64,000 nt of DNA from Paraburkholderia sp. BL23I1N1 (GCF_003610295.1 NZ_RAPV01000001.1:6820001-6884000); one strand, 5' to 3'; positions 36,412-45,335 are shown, counted from the first letter of the stretch. A program made the numbers and translations. The notes: generated from the sequence alone by a model not told the origin.

Positions 36412-37590
36412 TGGTCTGCGTCAAACGGATTGCATCTTATTCAGCTTCTTCCTGGCACGCGTGACTTTCGCCAGGATATCGGAAGCCTTTGCCGTCCAGA
36501 TGAACGGTTTCGGATCACGGTTGTGCTTCTCGACGTACTGTTCGATGGTGCTCACCAGGTCGGGCACCGAGGAAAATGCAGAGCGCCGTAGTTGGTTTTC
36601 CGATAGATCACGAAAGAAACGTTCAACCATATTGAGCCAGGAGGCGCTGGTGGGCGTGAAATGCATGTGAAATCGTGGGTGCTTGGCCAGCCACGCCTTC
36701 ACCTCGGGGTGCTTATGGGTTGCATAGTTGTCTGCAATCAAATGCAGTTCCTTGTCCTTGGGTGTACTGCAATCGATCTTGCGCAGGAAGCCCAGCCATT
36801 CCTGATGACGATGTTTCGTTTGGCACTGGCCGATGACAGTGCCGTCGAGCGTGTTCAGTGCGGCGAACAACGTCGTCACACCATTGCGCTTGTAATCGTG
36901 CGTCATCGTCTGACCACGACCTCGCTTCATCGGCAAGCCAGGCTGGGTTCGGTCCAGAGCCTGGATCTGGGACTTCTCGTCACAACTGAAGACCAGTGCG
37001 TGCTCCGGCGGATCGAGATAAAGTCCGACGATATCCTCCAGTTTTTCGGCGAAGTGCTTGTCGTTCGAGACCTTGAAGGTTTCAATCCGATGCGGCTTGA
37101 GTCCATGCGCTTGCCAGATGCGCCGCACGCTCGCTGCACTGACGCCGACCGCTGCCGCCATGCTGCGCGTACTCCAATGCGTCGCGTTATCGGGACGTTG
37201 CTGCGTGGTCAGCGCCACGATGGCCTTCACTTTGCGTGCCGAAATCTTCGGTTTGCACCCCGGGCGCGTTTGGTCGTGTTCGATACCCGCTACACCGCCA
37301 GCGATAAAGCGAACCCGCCAGCGCGCTACCGTGCCTCGCCAGACACCCAGCTTTGCACCGATCTCTTTGTCTGTCAGACCCTGTGCCGCGAGCAATATCA
37401 TGTTGGCGCGCTCGGCCAGTCGAACCGCGACTGTGCGGCCAGCTGCCCATGTTTCCAGTTGATTGCGTTGCCCTTCGCTCAGCTCGACTTTTTCAGCAAT
37501 TCTCACGATTCCCCCCTCAATCAATCAGGAATACAAAGGAACAAGACAGGAAAATTGCGAATAAGTTGCACTATTTATGACGCACTACAC
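36411..37590. mobile_element. IS630-family insertion sequence (1180 bp)
   Basis: It is flanked by the TA dinucleotides 36409-36410 and 37591-37592, the IS630 target duplication. The ends are imperfect inverted repeats: left GTGGTCTGCGTCA and right, reversed, GTGTAGTGCGTCA, with further matches inwards (TGCA and CTTATTC). It carries one transposase gene opposite to the T3SS direction. It separates hpaA from hrcD. Confidence 0.93.
36421..37506 (-). CDS. IS630-family transposase
   Basis: About 361 residues from a GTG at 37506 with GAGGGG upstream. It has N-terminal helix-turn-helix domains (LTDKEIGAKLGVWRGTVARW, and a second unit near residue 110). The catalytic DDE domain shows Asp in VFSCDEKSQIQ, Asp in LIADNYATHKHP and Glu in SASWLNMVERFFRDL, the typical IS630/Tc1-mariner arrangement. 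All three residues and both ends are intact, so the element looks competent to move. Confidence 0.95.
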   Translation of the reverse strand: MRIAEKVELSEGQRNQLETWAAGRTVAVRLAERANMILLAAQGLTDKEIGAKLGVWRGTVARWRVRFIAGGVAGIEHDQTRPGCKPKISARKVKAIVALTTQQRPDNATHWSTRSMAAAVGVSAASVRRIWQAHGLKPHRIETFKVSNDKHFAEKLEDIVGLYLDPPEHALVFSCDEKSQIQALDRTQPGLPMKRGRGQTMTHDYKRNGVTTLFAALNTLDGTVIGQCQTKHRHQEWLGFLRKIDCSTPKDKELHLIADNYATHKHPEVKAWLAKHPRFHMHFTPTSASWLNMVERFFRDLSENQLRRSAFSSVPDLVSTIEQYVEKHNRDPKPFIWTAKASDILAKVTRARKKLNKMQSV

Positions 37591-37610
37591 TAGCGGGTTT
37601 GCCGCGCGGC

Positions 37611-37635
37611 TTCGCATCCCACGCGGTGCCTTCGC
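37611..37635 (+). promoter_or_regulatory. PIP box of the hrcD operon
   Basis: Perfect TTCGC-N15-TTCGC with TACATT at 37667-37672 as YANNNT after 32 bases. It begins 20 bp from the IS630 right end, so the operon hrcD-hrpD6-pilin-hpaB keeps its own HrpB-type promoter despite the insertion. Confidence 0.92.
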
Positions 37636-37747
37636 ATCCGCTCCGGGACCTGCCATAACGGGCGGCTACATTAAGGTCGATCGGACCGGTCGCGCCGCGC
37701 ACCACGCACGCCCCGGCACTCTTCCCACCCCACCCTGTGCGAGCACG

Positions 37748-39043
37748 ATGAAACTGCTGCGGATACTGACGGGCGTTCACGCGGGAGCGCAATTGCAGCT
37801 CTCGCCGGGCACGCATCGCGTCGGCACCGACGACGATGCCGACATCCGCCTCACCGACTGGCGGGGTGCGGATGCGCTGCTGCACGTCGACGCGAGCGGC
37901 GTGGTCAGCGCGCAGCGGGTTGCGGCCGCAGCCGCACAAACGGCGGATACAGCGGACACAGCAGACGCGGTGGGCATGGCAAACCCGGCAGAAGGCCAGC
38001 CCGCGCAGCCGGCCGTCGCGGAAGAAGTGGTGCTGCTGGTGGACTTCGTGCCGATGCAGTTCGACGACATGATCCTGTGCGTCGGTGCGGACGACGCCGT
38101 CTGGCCGTCCGATCTCGACCTGCTGTCGATGTTGCTGACGCGCCCCGCCGAAGCGCGCTTCGCGGCCGAACGCAAGAAGCGCCACCGTTATGTCGGCGCC
38201 GTGGTGGCGTGCTTCGCGCTCGGCATCGTGATCGTCGCCGGTTCGCTGCTGACCACCACGCAGATGAGCCGCGCCGCCCTGCCGCGCAATGCCGACGACC
38301 GCGCGCAACGCGTCAGCGAGGCGCTGGCCGCGGCCCACGTGAGCGGTTTGCAGGCGCACGCGGTCGGCAACACCGTGGTGGTCACCGGCATGGTCACGAG
38401 TCCCGCCGACGACGACGCCGTGCGCAACCTGCTCGCGCGGATTTCGACGGCCGGCATCTCGCGCAATTACGACGTCGCGCAGAACGACGCGCGCAGCATC
38501 GAGGATTCGCTGGGCGTAGCCGGCGCGCACGTGCGCTATCTCGGCGAGGGCAACTTCGCGGTGACCGGCGCCGTCAGCAGCCGCGCGGATCTCGACGCCG
38601 CGCTCGCGCGCGTGCGCGCCGATCTGGACCCGAACGTGAAGAACGTGCTCGTGGAAGCCGCGGAAAACGCGAACGTCGGCACGGGGACCGCGGCCGCGGC
38701 GTCGTACTCCGAAATGATTTCCTCCGACGACGTGCGTTACGCGCAGACGCCGGACGGCGTCAAGCATATCTACGCGGTCGATCCGCCGGCGTCGGAGAGC
38801 GACGCGGCAGCTTCGGCGAGTGCGGCAGTGGGCGCAAGCGGAGCAAGCGGCGTGGCGGTTGCCAATGGCAATGCGAACACAAACACGGCAAACGCAGCAA
38901 ACGCAGCAAACACCGTAACCCGATCGAACCCGGCCAACGCCTCGATCGTCGACAACGACACCGTTACACGCAGCGCGGCCAGCGTCGTGCCGCTGCCCAA
39001 TCCCGCCACACTGCCGCCTGCGCAGCCGCGCAGTCCGAGTTGA
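37748..39043 (+). CDS. hrcD: T3SS inner-membrane ring protein HrcD / HrpD5 (SctD)
   Basis: 431 residues from the ATG at 37748. There is an N-terminal FHA-like cytoplasmic domain (LRILTGVHAGAQLQLSPGTHRVG), a single membrane helix near residues 150-172 (YVGAVVACFALGIVIVAGSLL), and periplasmic ring-building repeats (residues ~200-310). The C-terminus is an Asn/Ala/Ser-rich tail with NANTNTANAANAANT, longer than usual. It pairs with HrcJ in the inner ring. Confidence 0.88.
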   Translation: MKLLRILTGVHAGAQLQLSPGTHRVGTDDDADIRLTDWRGADALLHVDASGVVSAQRVAAAAAQTADTADTADAVGMANPAEGQPAQPAVAEEVVLLVDFVPMQFDDMILCVGADDAVWPSDLDLLSMLLTRPAEARFAAERKKRHRYVGAVVACFALGIVIVAGSLLTTTQMSRAALPRNADDRAQRVSEALAAAHVSGLQAHAVGNTVVVTGMVTSPADDDAVRNLLARISTAGISRNYDVAQNDARSIEDSLGVAGAHVRYLGEGNFAVTGAVSSRADLDAALARVRADLDPNVKNVLVEAAENANVGTGTAAAASYSEMISSDDVRYAQTPDGVKHIYAVDPPASESDAAASASAAVGASGASGVAVANGNANTNTANAANAANTVTRSNPANASIVDNDTVTRSAASVVPLPNPATLPPAQPRSPS

Positions 39044-39085
39044 CCCATCACCGGCACACCGCCCCCGTTCAATCAGGAGATCGAC

Positions 39086-39334
39086 ATGTACGAGCAGCTT
39101 GAAGCCCACGCCAGCGAATTCAACGATTTACAGAAGACGCTCGCCGATCCGGCCGGCGCGCCGAAAGTGGACGCGATCCGTCAGGCGCTCGACGCGACCG
39201 CGCAGCGGATCAGCGACACCCAGGGCGCAACCGACCTCGATCGCAACAATCTGGCGAAGCTGTATCGCGGCTTCCTCGCTGCGTCGCGCGTGATCGCGCG
39301 GCTGCAGGAAAAACAGGCCGGCGCGCACGCCTGA
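39086..39334 (+). CDS. hrpD6: T3SS protein HrpD6
   Basis: 82 residues, helical, starting MYEQLEAHASEFNDLQ, with AGGAGA before the ATG. Size and place (after hrcD, before the pilin gene) match HrpD6, a small regulator of Hrp2 secretion in Xanthomonas oryzae. No membrane segment or Cys. Confidence 0.78.
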   Translation: MYEQLEAHASEFNDLQKTLADPAGAPKVDAIRQALDATAQRISDTQGATDLDRNNLAKLYRGFLAASRVIARLQEKQAGAHA

Positions 39335-39504
39335 TACGGCGCGCGGCGGCTCACCGTGGGCCTCGCTCATCGCGCGTCACGCGCCGGGCTCGCGGGCAAA
39401 GCGCTTGTTGCGGCGGCCCGCTCTCACGAGCAGCCGGCGCGGCGGCAGGTCTCGATATAGGCCACTCACTCTCTACTCTCTACCCATAGTCACTGGAGGT
39501 TTTT

Positions 39505-39672
39505 ATGTCCGTAGGAAGCGCAGGCGGAATGATGGCTGGTCTCACGCAGCAAATGGACCAGATGACGATGATGTCCGCCCAGATGCAAGTTGAGCAAAGC
39601 ATGTATGCATCGGTGGCGAACATTGCGAAGAGCGGTGCAAGCAACGTCAAGGATGCTTCGCGCGGCGGCTAA
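39505..39672 (+). CDS. Hrp pilin/needle subunit (HrpE/HrpY-like), 55 residues
   Basis: The gene reads ATG at 39505 to TAA at 39672 with an excellent GGAGGT ribosome site. The product is Met/Gln-rich without Cys. Its C-terminal half (MQVEQSMYASVANIAKSG, then ASNVKDASRGG) is the amphipathic helix expected of HrpE/HrpY pilins and SctF needles. It is shorter than Xanthomonas HrpE (93) or Ralstonia HrpY (about 83). A strong terminator follows, in line with high expression. The C-terminus closely resembles that of the 160-residue protein at 40480-40962. Confidence 0.75.
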   Translation: MSVGSAGGMMAGLTQQMDQMTMMSAQMQVEQSMYASVANIAKSGASNVKDASRGG

Positions 39673-39712
39673 GCATCGAAGCCGCGAGCCGCTCGCCGAC
39701 GGCGGCGGTCCG

Positions 39713-39756
39713 CACACGGCCGGTCCCGCTTCGCGCGGGATCCGGCCGTGTTTTTT
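39713..39756 (+). terminator. Rho-independent terminator after the pilin gene
   Basis: A long GC stem (CACGGCCGG pairing with CCGGCCGTG, extended inwards by TCCCGC/GCGGGA around a TTCG tetraloop) is followed by six T. It probably ends or attenuates the pilin transcript before hpaB and may stabilise the message. Confidence 0.88.
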
Positions 39757-39864
39757 GCGGCATTTCCAGCATTTCCAGCATTCTCAGCATTCGCCGGATG
39801 CAACGCACGGCTCGCATCCGCGCCGCGCCGAACCCCGCGCGAATCGCCCAAGCAAGGTACGAGG

Positions 39865-40320
39865 ATGAGCAGCGAGCGTTACACCAGCCTGATCATGGAT
39901 CTGTGCGCGACCGTCGGTCTCGGCGACGCGGACCATGTGCTGCGCACGCGGTCGATCGAGGTCGAAGGCTTCGACGTGCGGCTCGACTATTTCGAGCGCG
40001 ACCTCGACGCGATGTACGCGAATTTTCATTTCGGCACGGTGACGGCCGGACGCACGCTCGTCGTCTTCCGGCTGATGCTCGAAGCGAACCTGCTGATCTA
40101 TGCGCAGGACCAGGCGCAACTGGGACTCGACACGGACACCGGCGGCGTGGTGCTGGTGCTGCGTCTGCCTTTCGCCGACGAGCTGAACGGCGAAGGACTC
40201 GCCGATCTGCTCGCGCACTACGCGGAACATGGCCGCTACTGGCGGCAGAGCATCGTCGAATCGAACGACGAGATGTTTGAAGGCATCGCTTCGGGCGAGT
40301 TCTTCTGGCTGCGGGCTTAG
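39865..40320 (+). CDS. hpaB: General T3SS export chaperone HpaB
   Basis: 151 residues from the ATG at 39865. It is acidic, with a CesT/SycE-like alpha-beta fold pattern (SLIMDLCATVGLGDADHVL, then VVFRLMLEANLLIYAQD, and VVLVLRLPF). HpaB in Xanthomonas binds many effectors and delivers them to HrcN under control of HpaA. Four degenerate copies of a 9-bp unit (CATTTCCAG) lie between the terminator and the gene at 39761-39796. Confidence 0.88.
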   Translation: MSSERYTSLIMDLCATVGLGDADHVLRTRSIEVEGFDVRLDYFERDLDAMYANFHFGTVTAGRTLVVFRLMLEANLLIYAQDQAQLGLDTDTGGVVLVLRLPFADELNGEGLADLLAHYAEHGRYWRQSIVESNDEMFEGIASGEFFWLRA

Positions 40321-40479
40321 TTCGCCTCCGGCGCGGACTCGGTGCAAGCCCGGCTCCCGCGTCTCGGTCAGTCAACGAATATAACGCCTCACCGCAGGCG
40401 CATTGCTTCAGAGCGGAAGCCGTTCCGGCGACGACGACCGGCAGGTCCGTGCACAGCGGACCTTGCCGCGTGCATCACA

Positions 40480-40962
40480 TCACCCCTTCGACGCCTCTTC
40501 GACATTGTGCGCGCCCTGCTTGATCAGCTCCGCGATCTGGTTGACCGCCGCCTGCTCGAATTGCATCACGCCACCCAGCACGTTCATGCCTGCCGAGGCC
40601 AGACCGGAGGCATCGTTCGCGACGGTCGCCGCGCCTTGCGCGAGCCCGCCGAAGCGGCCGGGCCGGTTGGGTTGGCCGGGTTGACCTGGTATGCCGCCCG
40701 GTATTCCGCCCGCGCCCGGCTGGGTCACCGGGGGTTTGGCCGCCGCCGACGTGTTGGCCGAGAACGACGTGCCCTTGCGTTTGCCGGTTGCTTCGCTGCT
40801 GTTGTTGGCGACCAGTTGGCTGAGATTCGCATCCGCTTGCTGACTGGCGTGCGCCGCCCCATCGACAGGTTTGCGGCCGCCGCTGGTCGGCGACGACTGC
40901 GTGCTGGCATCGGATAGCGGCAGCGTGCTGCGCGAGCGTGAAATCGATGGGGAATCCGGCAT
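40480..40962 (-). CDS. HrpB-boxed pilin-like or harpin-like secreted protein
   Basis: 160 residues from the ATG at 40962 (AGGAG upstream). No Cys, no signal peptide. The first ~120 residues are Ser/Gln/Ala-rich and then Pro/Gly-rich (GGIPGGIPGQPGQPNRPG), as in harpins. The last ~38 residues (MQFEQAAVNQIAELIKQG, then AHNVEEASKG) match the end of the 55-residue pilin at most key positions (MQ-x-EQ, I, GA-x-NV-x2-AS-x-G). It lies tail to tail with hpaB and has a perfect PIP box with -10. A second pilus subunit, a tip protein or a secreted harpin are all possible. Confidence 0.75.
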   Translation of the reverse strand: MPDSPSISRSRSTLPLSDASTQSSPTSGGRKPVDGAAHASQQADANLSQLVANNSSEATGKRKGTSFSANTSAAAKPPVTQPGAGGIPGGIPGQPGQPNRPGRFGGLAQGAATVANDASGLASAGMNVLGGVMQFEQAAVNQIAELIKQGAHNVEEASKG

Positions 40963-41075
40963 GGTGCGAGGCTCCTGATGGGAATGCGCGCTGTCGTGAC
41001 GAAGCGCAAGACGGGGACGTCGAACAGGCGTCCTGCTCGACCTTACAACCGGCGTACGACGCCCGCGGCCGCGAC

Positions 41076-41100
41076 GCGAAAAAGTGTGCACCGGCGCGAA
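41076..41100 (-). promoter_or_regulatory. PIP box of the pilin-like gene
   Basis: Perfect TTCGC-N15-TTCGC on the minus strand with TAAGGT at 41045-41040 as YANNNT after 31 bases. It lies in the 347-bp gap before the GNAT gene, in which nothing else was recognised. The predicted leader is about 70 bases. Confidence 0.92.
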
Positions 41101-41309
41101 GTTGAAAACAGGCCACGGCGGGATCGAACGCGCAGTCGCGAGCGCAGCTACGAGCACCGCCGCGAGCGCCGCCCGCCACACGCCCGCCCCGCCCCGTTCA
41201 TCCGCGCCCCGGTCTTCGCCCCCTCTTACGCCGGTTCGCGGGCCGTCGCGCGCGAGTCACATGCGAGCGGCACACTACGCGGGTTCGCCGCTCATTCGGA
41301 GTCCGACTC

Positions 41310-41933
41310 ATGCGCTTCACCCCGCTCGACAGCATGGAAACGCCTTATTTGCGGCTGCGCCCGCTAACCTTCGCCGATGCCCCCTCCCTGTTCGACCAGA
41401 TGCTCGGCGACGCCGATACGATGCGCGACCTGCCGGTGCCGCGCCATACCGGCGTTTCGCAAACCGCCGAATTCATCGACGAGGCGCTGCGCGGCTGGAG
41501 CGACGGCAGCCTGATTCGCTACGCGCTCGAATGCAAGGACAGCGGCCGGTTGACCGCGCTGATCGAATTGAAGCCGACGCTGCCGCGCGTGGAGATCGGC
41601 GTGATCATCAGCCGGCATGGCGGCGCCCGACGCCGCCGGGCAGGCATCCTCGCGCTGCAGGAATTGATCGACCGGCTGATCGAGCAACCTGGCGTGTACC
41701 GGATTTTCGCGTGCTGCGCCGTGGACGGCGCCGCGCACAGTTCGATGGAGCGGCTCGGCTTCGTCAAGGAAGCGCTGCTGACGAATCACGAGCCGCGCCC
41801 GAACCGCGGCCTCGCCGCCGCCGACAGCTATCTCTACGCCTTGACGCGTCCCGCGCCGGTGCCGCCGGAGCCGGCCAGCGCCGGCGTTGCGTGGCTGCGC
41901 AACACGATGCAGTGGAGTCTCGCGGACGCCTGA
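41310..41933 (+). CDS. GNAT-family N-acetyltransferase (RimJ/RimL-like)
   Basis: 207 residues. It has the YLRLRPLTFADA start of RimJ/RimL acetyltransferases, an acetyl-CoA-binding-like region EIGVIISRHGGARRRRAGILALQELID, and a C-terminal SMERLGFVKEALL motif. It probably acetylates a protein N-terminus, an amino acid or a small amine. ATGs at 41310 and 41334 are both possible. It lies between the T3SS and the STAND regulator and has no HrpB box of its own. Confidence 0.82.
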   Translation: MRFTPLDSMETPYLRLRPLTFADAPSLFDQMLGDADTMRDLPVPRHTGVSQTAEFIDEALRGWSDGSLIRYALECKDSGRLTALIELKPTLPRVEIGVIISRHGGARRRRAGILALQELIDRLIEQPGVYRIFACCAVDGAAHSSMERLGFVKEALLTNHEPRPNRGLAAADSYLYALTRPAPVPPEPASAGVAWLRNTMQWSLADA

Positions 41934-42131
41934 AGCAGCCCGACCACCCAGCAGAGGCACTCAAGGACGCATCGAGCCGGAACGAAGAAGTGTTCGCAAC
42001 ATCAGCAATTGTTCACTTCTCGGGCGATAATACAAAGGTCAGACGAATACCGCACCGCGGCCGTTCGTTACGCATGCCTCGCGAGTCCCTCTCGCCGGTG
42101 GACCGAAACACTACTACGCCGGAGACCCATC

Positions 42132-45100
42132 ATGTCGCTACCGCGACTCACCGGTCAGGTGATCGCCTTCTCGCGATTCTGGCTCGCGCGCGAAGTGGGT
42201 CTGCTGATTGCCGACGGCGCCGTCATCGAACTCGGCGCACGCCCCTTCGCGATGCTCGCCGCCCTGCTCGAGGCGCGCGGCCGGGTTGTGTCGACCGCCG
42301 AGTTACGCGAAATCGTGTGGCCAGGCAGCAATGTCGACGCGAACACGGTGCAGGCGCAGATCTCTGCGATTCGCCGCGCCCTCGACGACGACCGCGATCT
42401 GATCGTCACCGTAGCCGGCCGTGGCTATCGTTTCGCGGGCGAAATCCGCGTGCTCGACACACCCGACACCGGACTCGATCTGCCCGTGGCGACCACCGGC
42501 AGCATTGCCGCGTCGCTCGCCACCTCGTTTGCCGCAACGGCCGCGACCCACCCGCTCGTCACGCCCGGACTCGCGGGCGGGCTCACAGGTGGGTTCAGAA
42601 CCGGGCTTACATCTGGGCTCACGACAGGGCTCACAACCGGACTCACATTCGGTTCGCCCTACGGCTCATCTTATGGATCGACGTGGCGCGGCACGGCGCC
42701 TGGCGCCTCGCGCACCGCGTTTGCGAATGCCGCGCCGTCCGCCACGCTGACGTCGGTCACAGCGGCATCGAGCCTCGCCGCCGCGGCGGCCCCGGCCACT
42801 TCCGCTTTTCCGGCGTTGATGCCGACCAGCGCCGTCACCTCGCTACGCTCGCAGATCATCGACCCGTCGCCGTTCATCGGCCGTCATGCCGAGTTGTCCG
42901 AATTGCTCGCGCTCGTGCCCGCGCGCCGCATCATCACACTGACCGGCGCGTCCGGCGTGGGTAAAACGCGTCTGGCGATCGAAGCCGCGAGCCACCTCGC
43001 CCCGCATTTTCCGGACGGCGATTTTTGTGCCGCGCTTGCCTCGCTCGCGCAACCCGATCGCGTCGCCAATGCGATCGGCGCGGCCGTCGGCCTGGAACCG
43101 GATAGCGAGTTGCCGATGGCGGCCAATCTGGCCGCGCAGATCGGCGAGCGCCGCATGCTGCTGATCGTCGATCACTGCGATCATCTGAGCGAAGCGGCGG
43201 CCGAACTCATCGATACGCTGGTGGCGAACACGGGTGGCTTGCATGTGATCGCCACGTGCGAATCGCCACTGTTCATCGGCGGCGAAACGGCGGTGCCGGT
43301 CGCCGCCTTGCGCGCGCCGCCCGAACAGATCGACAGCACGCCCGCCACACTCGACTACGACGCGCTGCGACTCCTCTTCGCCCGGCTCGCGCATTGCCTG
43401 AAAGCAGCCGCCTTGCATGCGCCGCTGCCCGAAGTGAGCAGCATTGCGCCGGCCACCTTCGCGGCGGCCGCGCTGATTTGCCGGCGCGTCGACGGCGTGC
43501 CGTTCGCGCTCGAACTCGCCGCTGCGACCATCGCCGGCCAGGTGCGCGCGGGCGTGCCGCCGGAAGACGCGATCGTGGCGTTCGCCCGCGAACTCGACAC
43601 GGTGATGACTCATCGCAGCGGTGGGCGCCGCATCGTGCTGCCGCGCGCGGCGATCGTCCACGTAATGCTCGATCTCTCGTACGCGGCGCTCGAAGCGCCA
43701 ACCCGCACCATGCTGCGCCGGCTTGGCATTTTCGCCACCGCGTTCTCGCATGACGCCGCCTACGAAATGCTCGGCGCGTTCGGCAGCGACTATGGTTTCG
43801 GTCCGCCCGAGCCGCGCCTGCTAGAACGCCAGCTTCATACGCTGATGGACGCGGGCCTCGTGAATACGGTCGACTGCGACGGCGCGTTGCGGCTGCGCTT
43901 GCCGCCCGCCGTGCGCCGCTTCGCGCTCGACGCGCTGGAGCGCAATCGCGAAAGCGCGGAAGCCGATCTGCATCACGCGCAGTTTGTCGCCCGCGACATG
44001 GCGCGCCGTTTCGGCGCGGGCGTCGCCGTGGCCACCGCGCACAGCCGCCACGATATCGACGCGCTGCGCGCCGCGCTGGAATGGGCCGTGTCGGTCGACA
44101 AAGTGGAACTGTGCACCGAGTTGCTCGACAACACGGCGCCGATCTGGGCGGCGCTCGCGCTCGTCGACGAATACATCGGCTGGGTGCGCGCGGTGCTGGC
44201 GCGGGTGGACAGCGTGTCGATGCGGCGGATTCGCGACGAAATGCGCCTGCGTGCCGTGCTGGCGCGCGCGTTGATGCTCAAGCGCAGCGCATCGAATGAA
44301 ATTGTCGACAGCTGGCAGCGCACCTACGAGCTCGCCAATATCTGCGCCGACACGCCGTATCGTCTGCGCGCGCTGTTCTGTCTCGTGATGTGCGCGCTCG
44401 ACGCCGGCGAGATCGAGCATTGCCGGCGCCTCTCCAACGCGTTCAGCGAGATCGCGCCGGTGGCGCACAGTCCGGCCGTGAGCATCAACGCACGGCGCAT
44501 CGAGGGCATCGTCCAGGCGTATGCGGGCGAATTCGACACCGCCATCCGCCTGCTCGCACCGGTCGTCGGACTCAACGACGATACGGCCGACGAGATCGAC
44601 GAAGACCTGAGCCGCGAGGCCAATGCGGTGGCCACCAGCTACGGGCTGTCGCTGCATCTTGTGGCGCGGGCGATTCATGCCGTCGCGCTGTGGCTGGTCG
44701 GCCAGCCGCATCTGACCATGCCGCCGCGCGTCACGATCCGCGACCCCGCCGACGAAAGCGAACCGCTGGCCGGCTGCATTGCGCTCGGCCTCGCCTGCGC
44801 GCTCGCCGCACTCGACGACGACATCGCGCTGACCGAGTCCTGCGCCGCGGCACTCGTCACGCGGGCGCGAGCGGCGGATGTCAAACGGTGGCTGCGCCTC
44901 GGTCTCGATTTTCAACTTTGGCTCGACGCCCGGCGCGGCGACCAGGAAGCCGCGCGGCGGCTGATTGCCGGCGCGGTGAAGCGGATTGCGCGCGAGCGCA
45001 TCTATGTGCCCGACATCGCCTTCATCGCCACGCTCTTGCCGCGCCTCGCGCTGCAGGACGAACCGGAACTCGCGGCCTCGCTCGGCGCGACGCTGCGCGA

Positions 45101-45335
45101 AGCCGTGAGCCGCAGCGAGCGGACCGGCGAGCTCTGGTACGTGCCGGAACTGTTGCGTCTGAATGCAATGCTGCGACTGCGCAGCGGCGAAGATCCGCGC
45201 GCCGTGCGCCCGCTGCTCGAAAACGCGCTGCAACGCGCGCGGCAGCATGGCGCGCAACGGCTCGAACTGCGCATCACCGTCGATCTCGAGGCGCTCGATG
45301 CATCAGCCGCCGCGGGGCTGCTTCGCATGCGGTGA
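42132..45335 (+). CDS. Winged-helix STAND (NB-ARC-type) ATPase regulator
   Basis: 1067 residues from the ATG at 42132. Residues ~10-100 form an OmpR/CadC-type winged helix (LGARPFAMLAALLEARGRVVS, then TVQAQISAIRRALDD and the wing VAGRGYRFAGEI). Residues ~105-240 are a Thr/Ala/Gly-rich linker containing seven Gly-Leu-Thr-x units. The NTPase domain starts near residue 265 with Walker A TGASGVGKTRL and Walker B-like MLLIVDHCDH. The C-terminal ~450 residues are helical, TPR-like. This layout is that of AfsR/MalT-like signal-dependent activators. The 3' end holds the HrpB box of the next gene, so the two genes are physically interlocked. Confidence 0.85.
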   Translation: MSLPRLTGQVIAFSRFWLAREVGLLIADGAVIELGARPFAMLAALLEARGRVVSTAELREIVWPGSNVDANTVQAQISAIRRALDDDRDLIVTVAGRGYRFAGEIRVLDTPDTGLDLPVATTGSIAASLATSFAATAATHPLVTPGLAGGLTGGFRTGLTSGLTTGLTTGLTFGSPYGSSYGSTWRGTAPGASRTAFANAAPSATLTSVTAASSLAAAAAPATSAFPALMPTSAVTSLRSQIIDPSPFIGRHAELSELLALVPARRIITLTGASGVGKTRLAIEAASHLAPHFPDGDFCAALASLAQPDRVANAIGAAVGLEPDSELPMAANLAAQIGERRMLLIVDHCDHLSEAAAELIDTLVANTGGLHVIATCESPLFIGGETAVPVAALRAPPEQIDSTPATLDYDALRLLFARLAHCLKAAALHAPLPEVSSIAPATFAAAALICRRVDGVPFALELAAATIAGQVRAGVPPEDAIVAFARELDTVMTHRSGGRRIVLPRAAIVHVMLDLSYAALEAPTRTMLRRLGIFATAFSHDAAYEMLGAFGSDYGFGPPEPRLLERQLHTLMDAGLVNTVDCDGALRLRLPPAVRRFALDALERNRESAEADLHHAQFVARDMARRFGAGVAVATAHSRHDIDALRAALEWAVSVDKVELCTELLDNTAPIWAALALVDEYIGWVRAVLARVDSVSMRRIRDEMRLRAVLARALMLKRSASNEIVDSWQRTYELANICADTPYRLRALFCLVMCALDAGEIEHCRRLSNAFSEIAPVAHSPAVSINARRIEGIVQAYAGEFDTAIRLLAPVVGLNDDTADEIDEDLSREANAVATSYGLSLHLVARAIHAVALWLVGQPHLTMPPRVTIRDPADESEPLAGCIALGLACALAALDDDIALTESCAAALVTRARAADVKRWLRLGLDFQLWLDARRGDQEAARRLIAGAVKRIARERIYVPDIAFIATLLPRLALQDEPELAASLGATLREAVSRSERTGELWYVPELLRLNAMLRLRSGEDPRAVRPLLENALQRARQHGAQRLELRITVDLEALDASAAAGLLRMR
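42567..42650 (+). repeat. Seven tandem 12-bp units inside the regulator linker
   Basis: Units read GGRCTCACANNN-like and encode GLAG, GLTG, GFRT, GLTS, GLTT, GLTT and GLTF. The period of 12 preserves the frame, so gain or loss of units would change linker length only. Copy-number variation between strains is expected. Confidence 0.85.

Noticed and set aside
37577..37747. Upstream extension of hrcD to 37577
   Set aside because: It would start inside the IS630 end and run through the hrcD PIP box and -10; the conserved FHA-like start is at 37748.
39761..39796. Four degenerate CATTTCCAG units as a CRISPR or iteron array
   Set aside because: Units are only 9 bp, directly adjoining, without spacers and near no cas or rep gene.
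40960..41030. CGAA pair at 41000 and 41021 as a HrpB box
   Set aside because: The spacer is 17, not 16, and a perfect box with correct -10 lies 76 bp further upstream.
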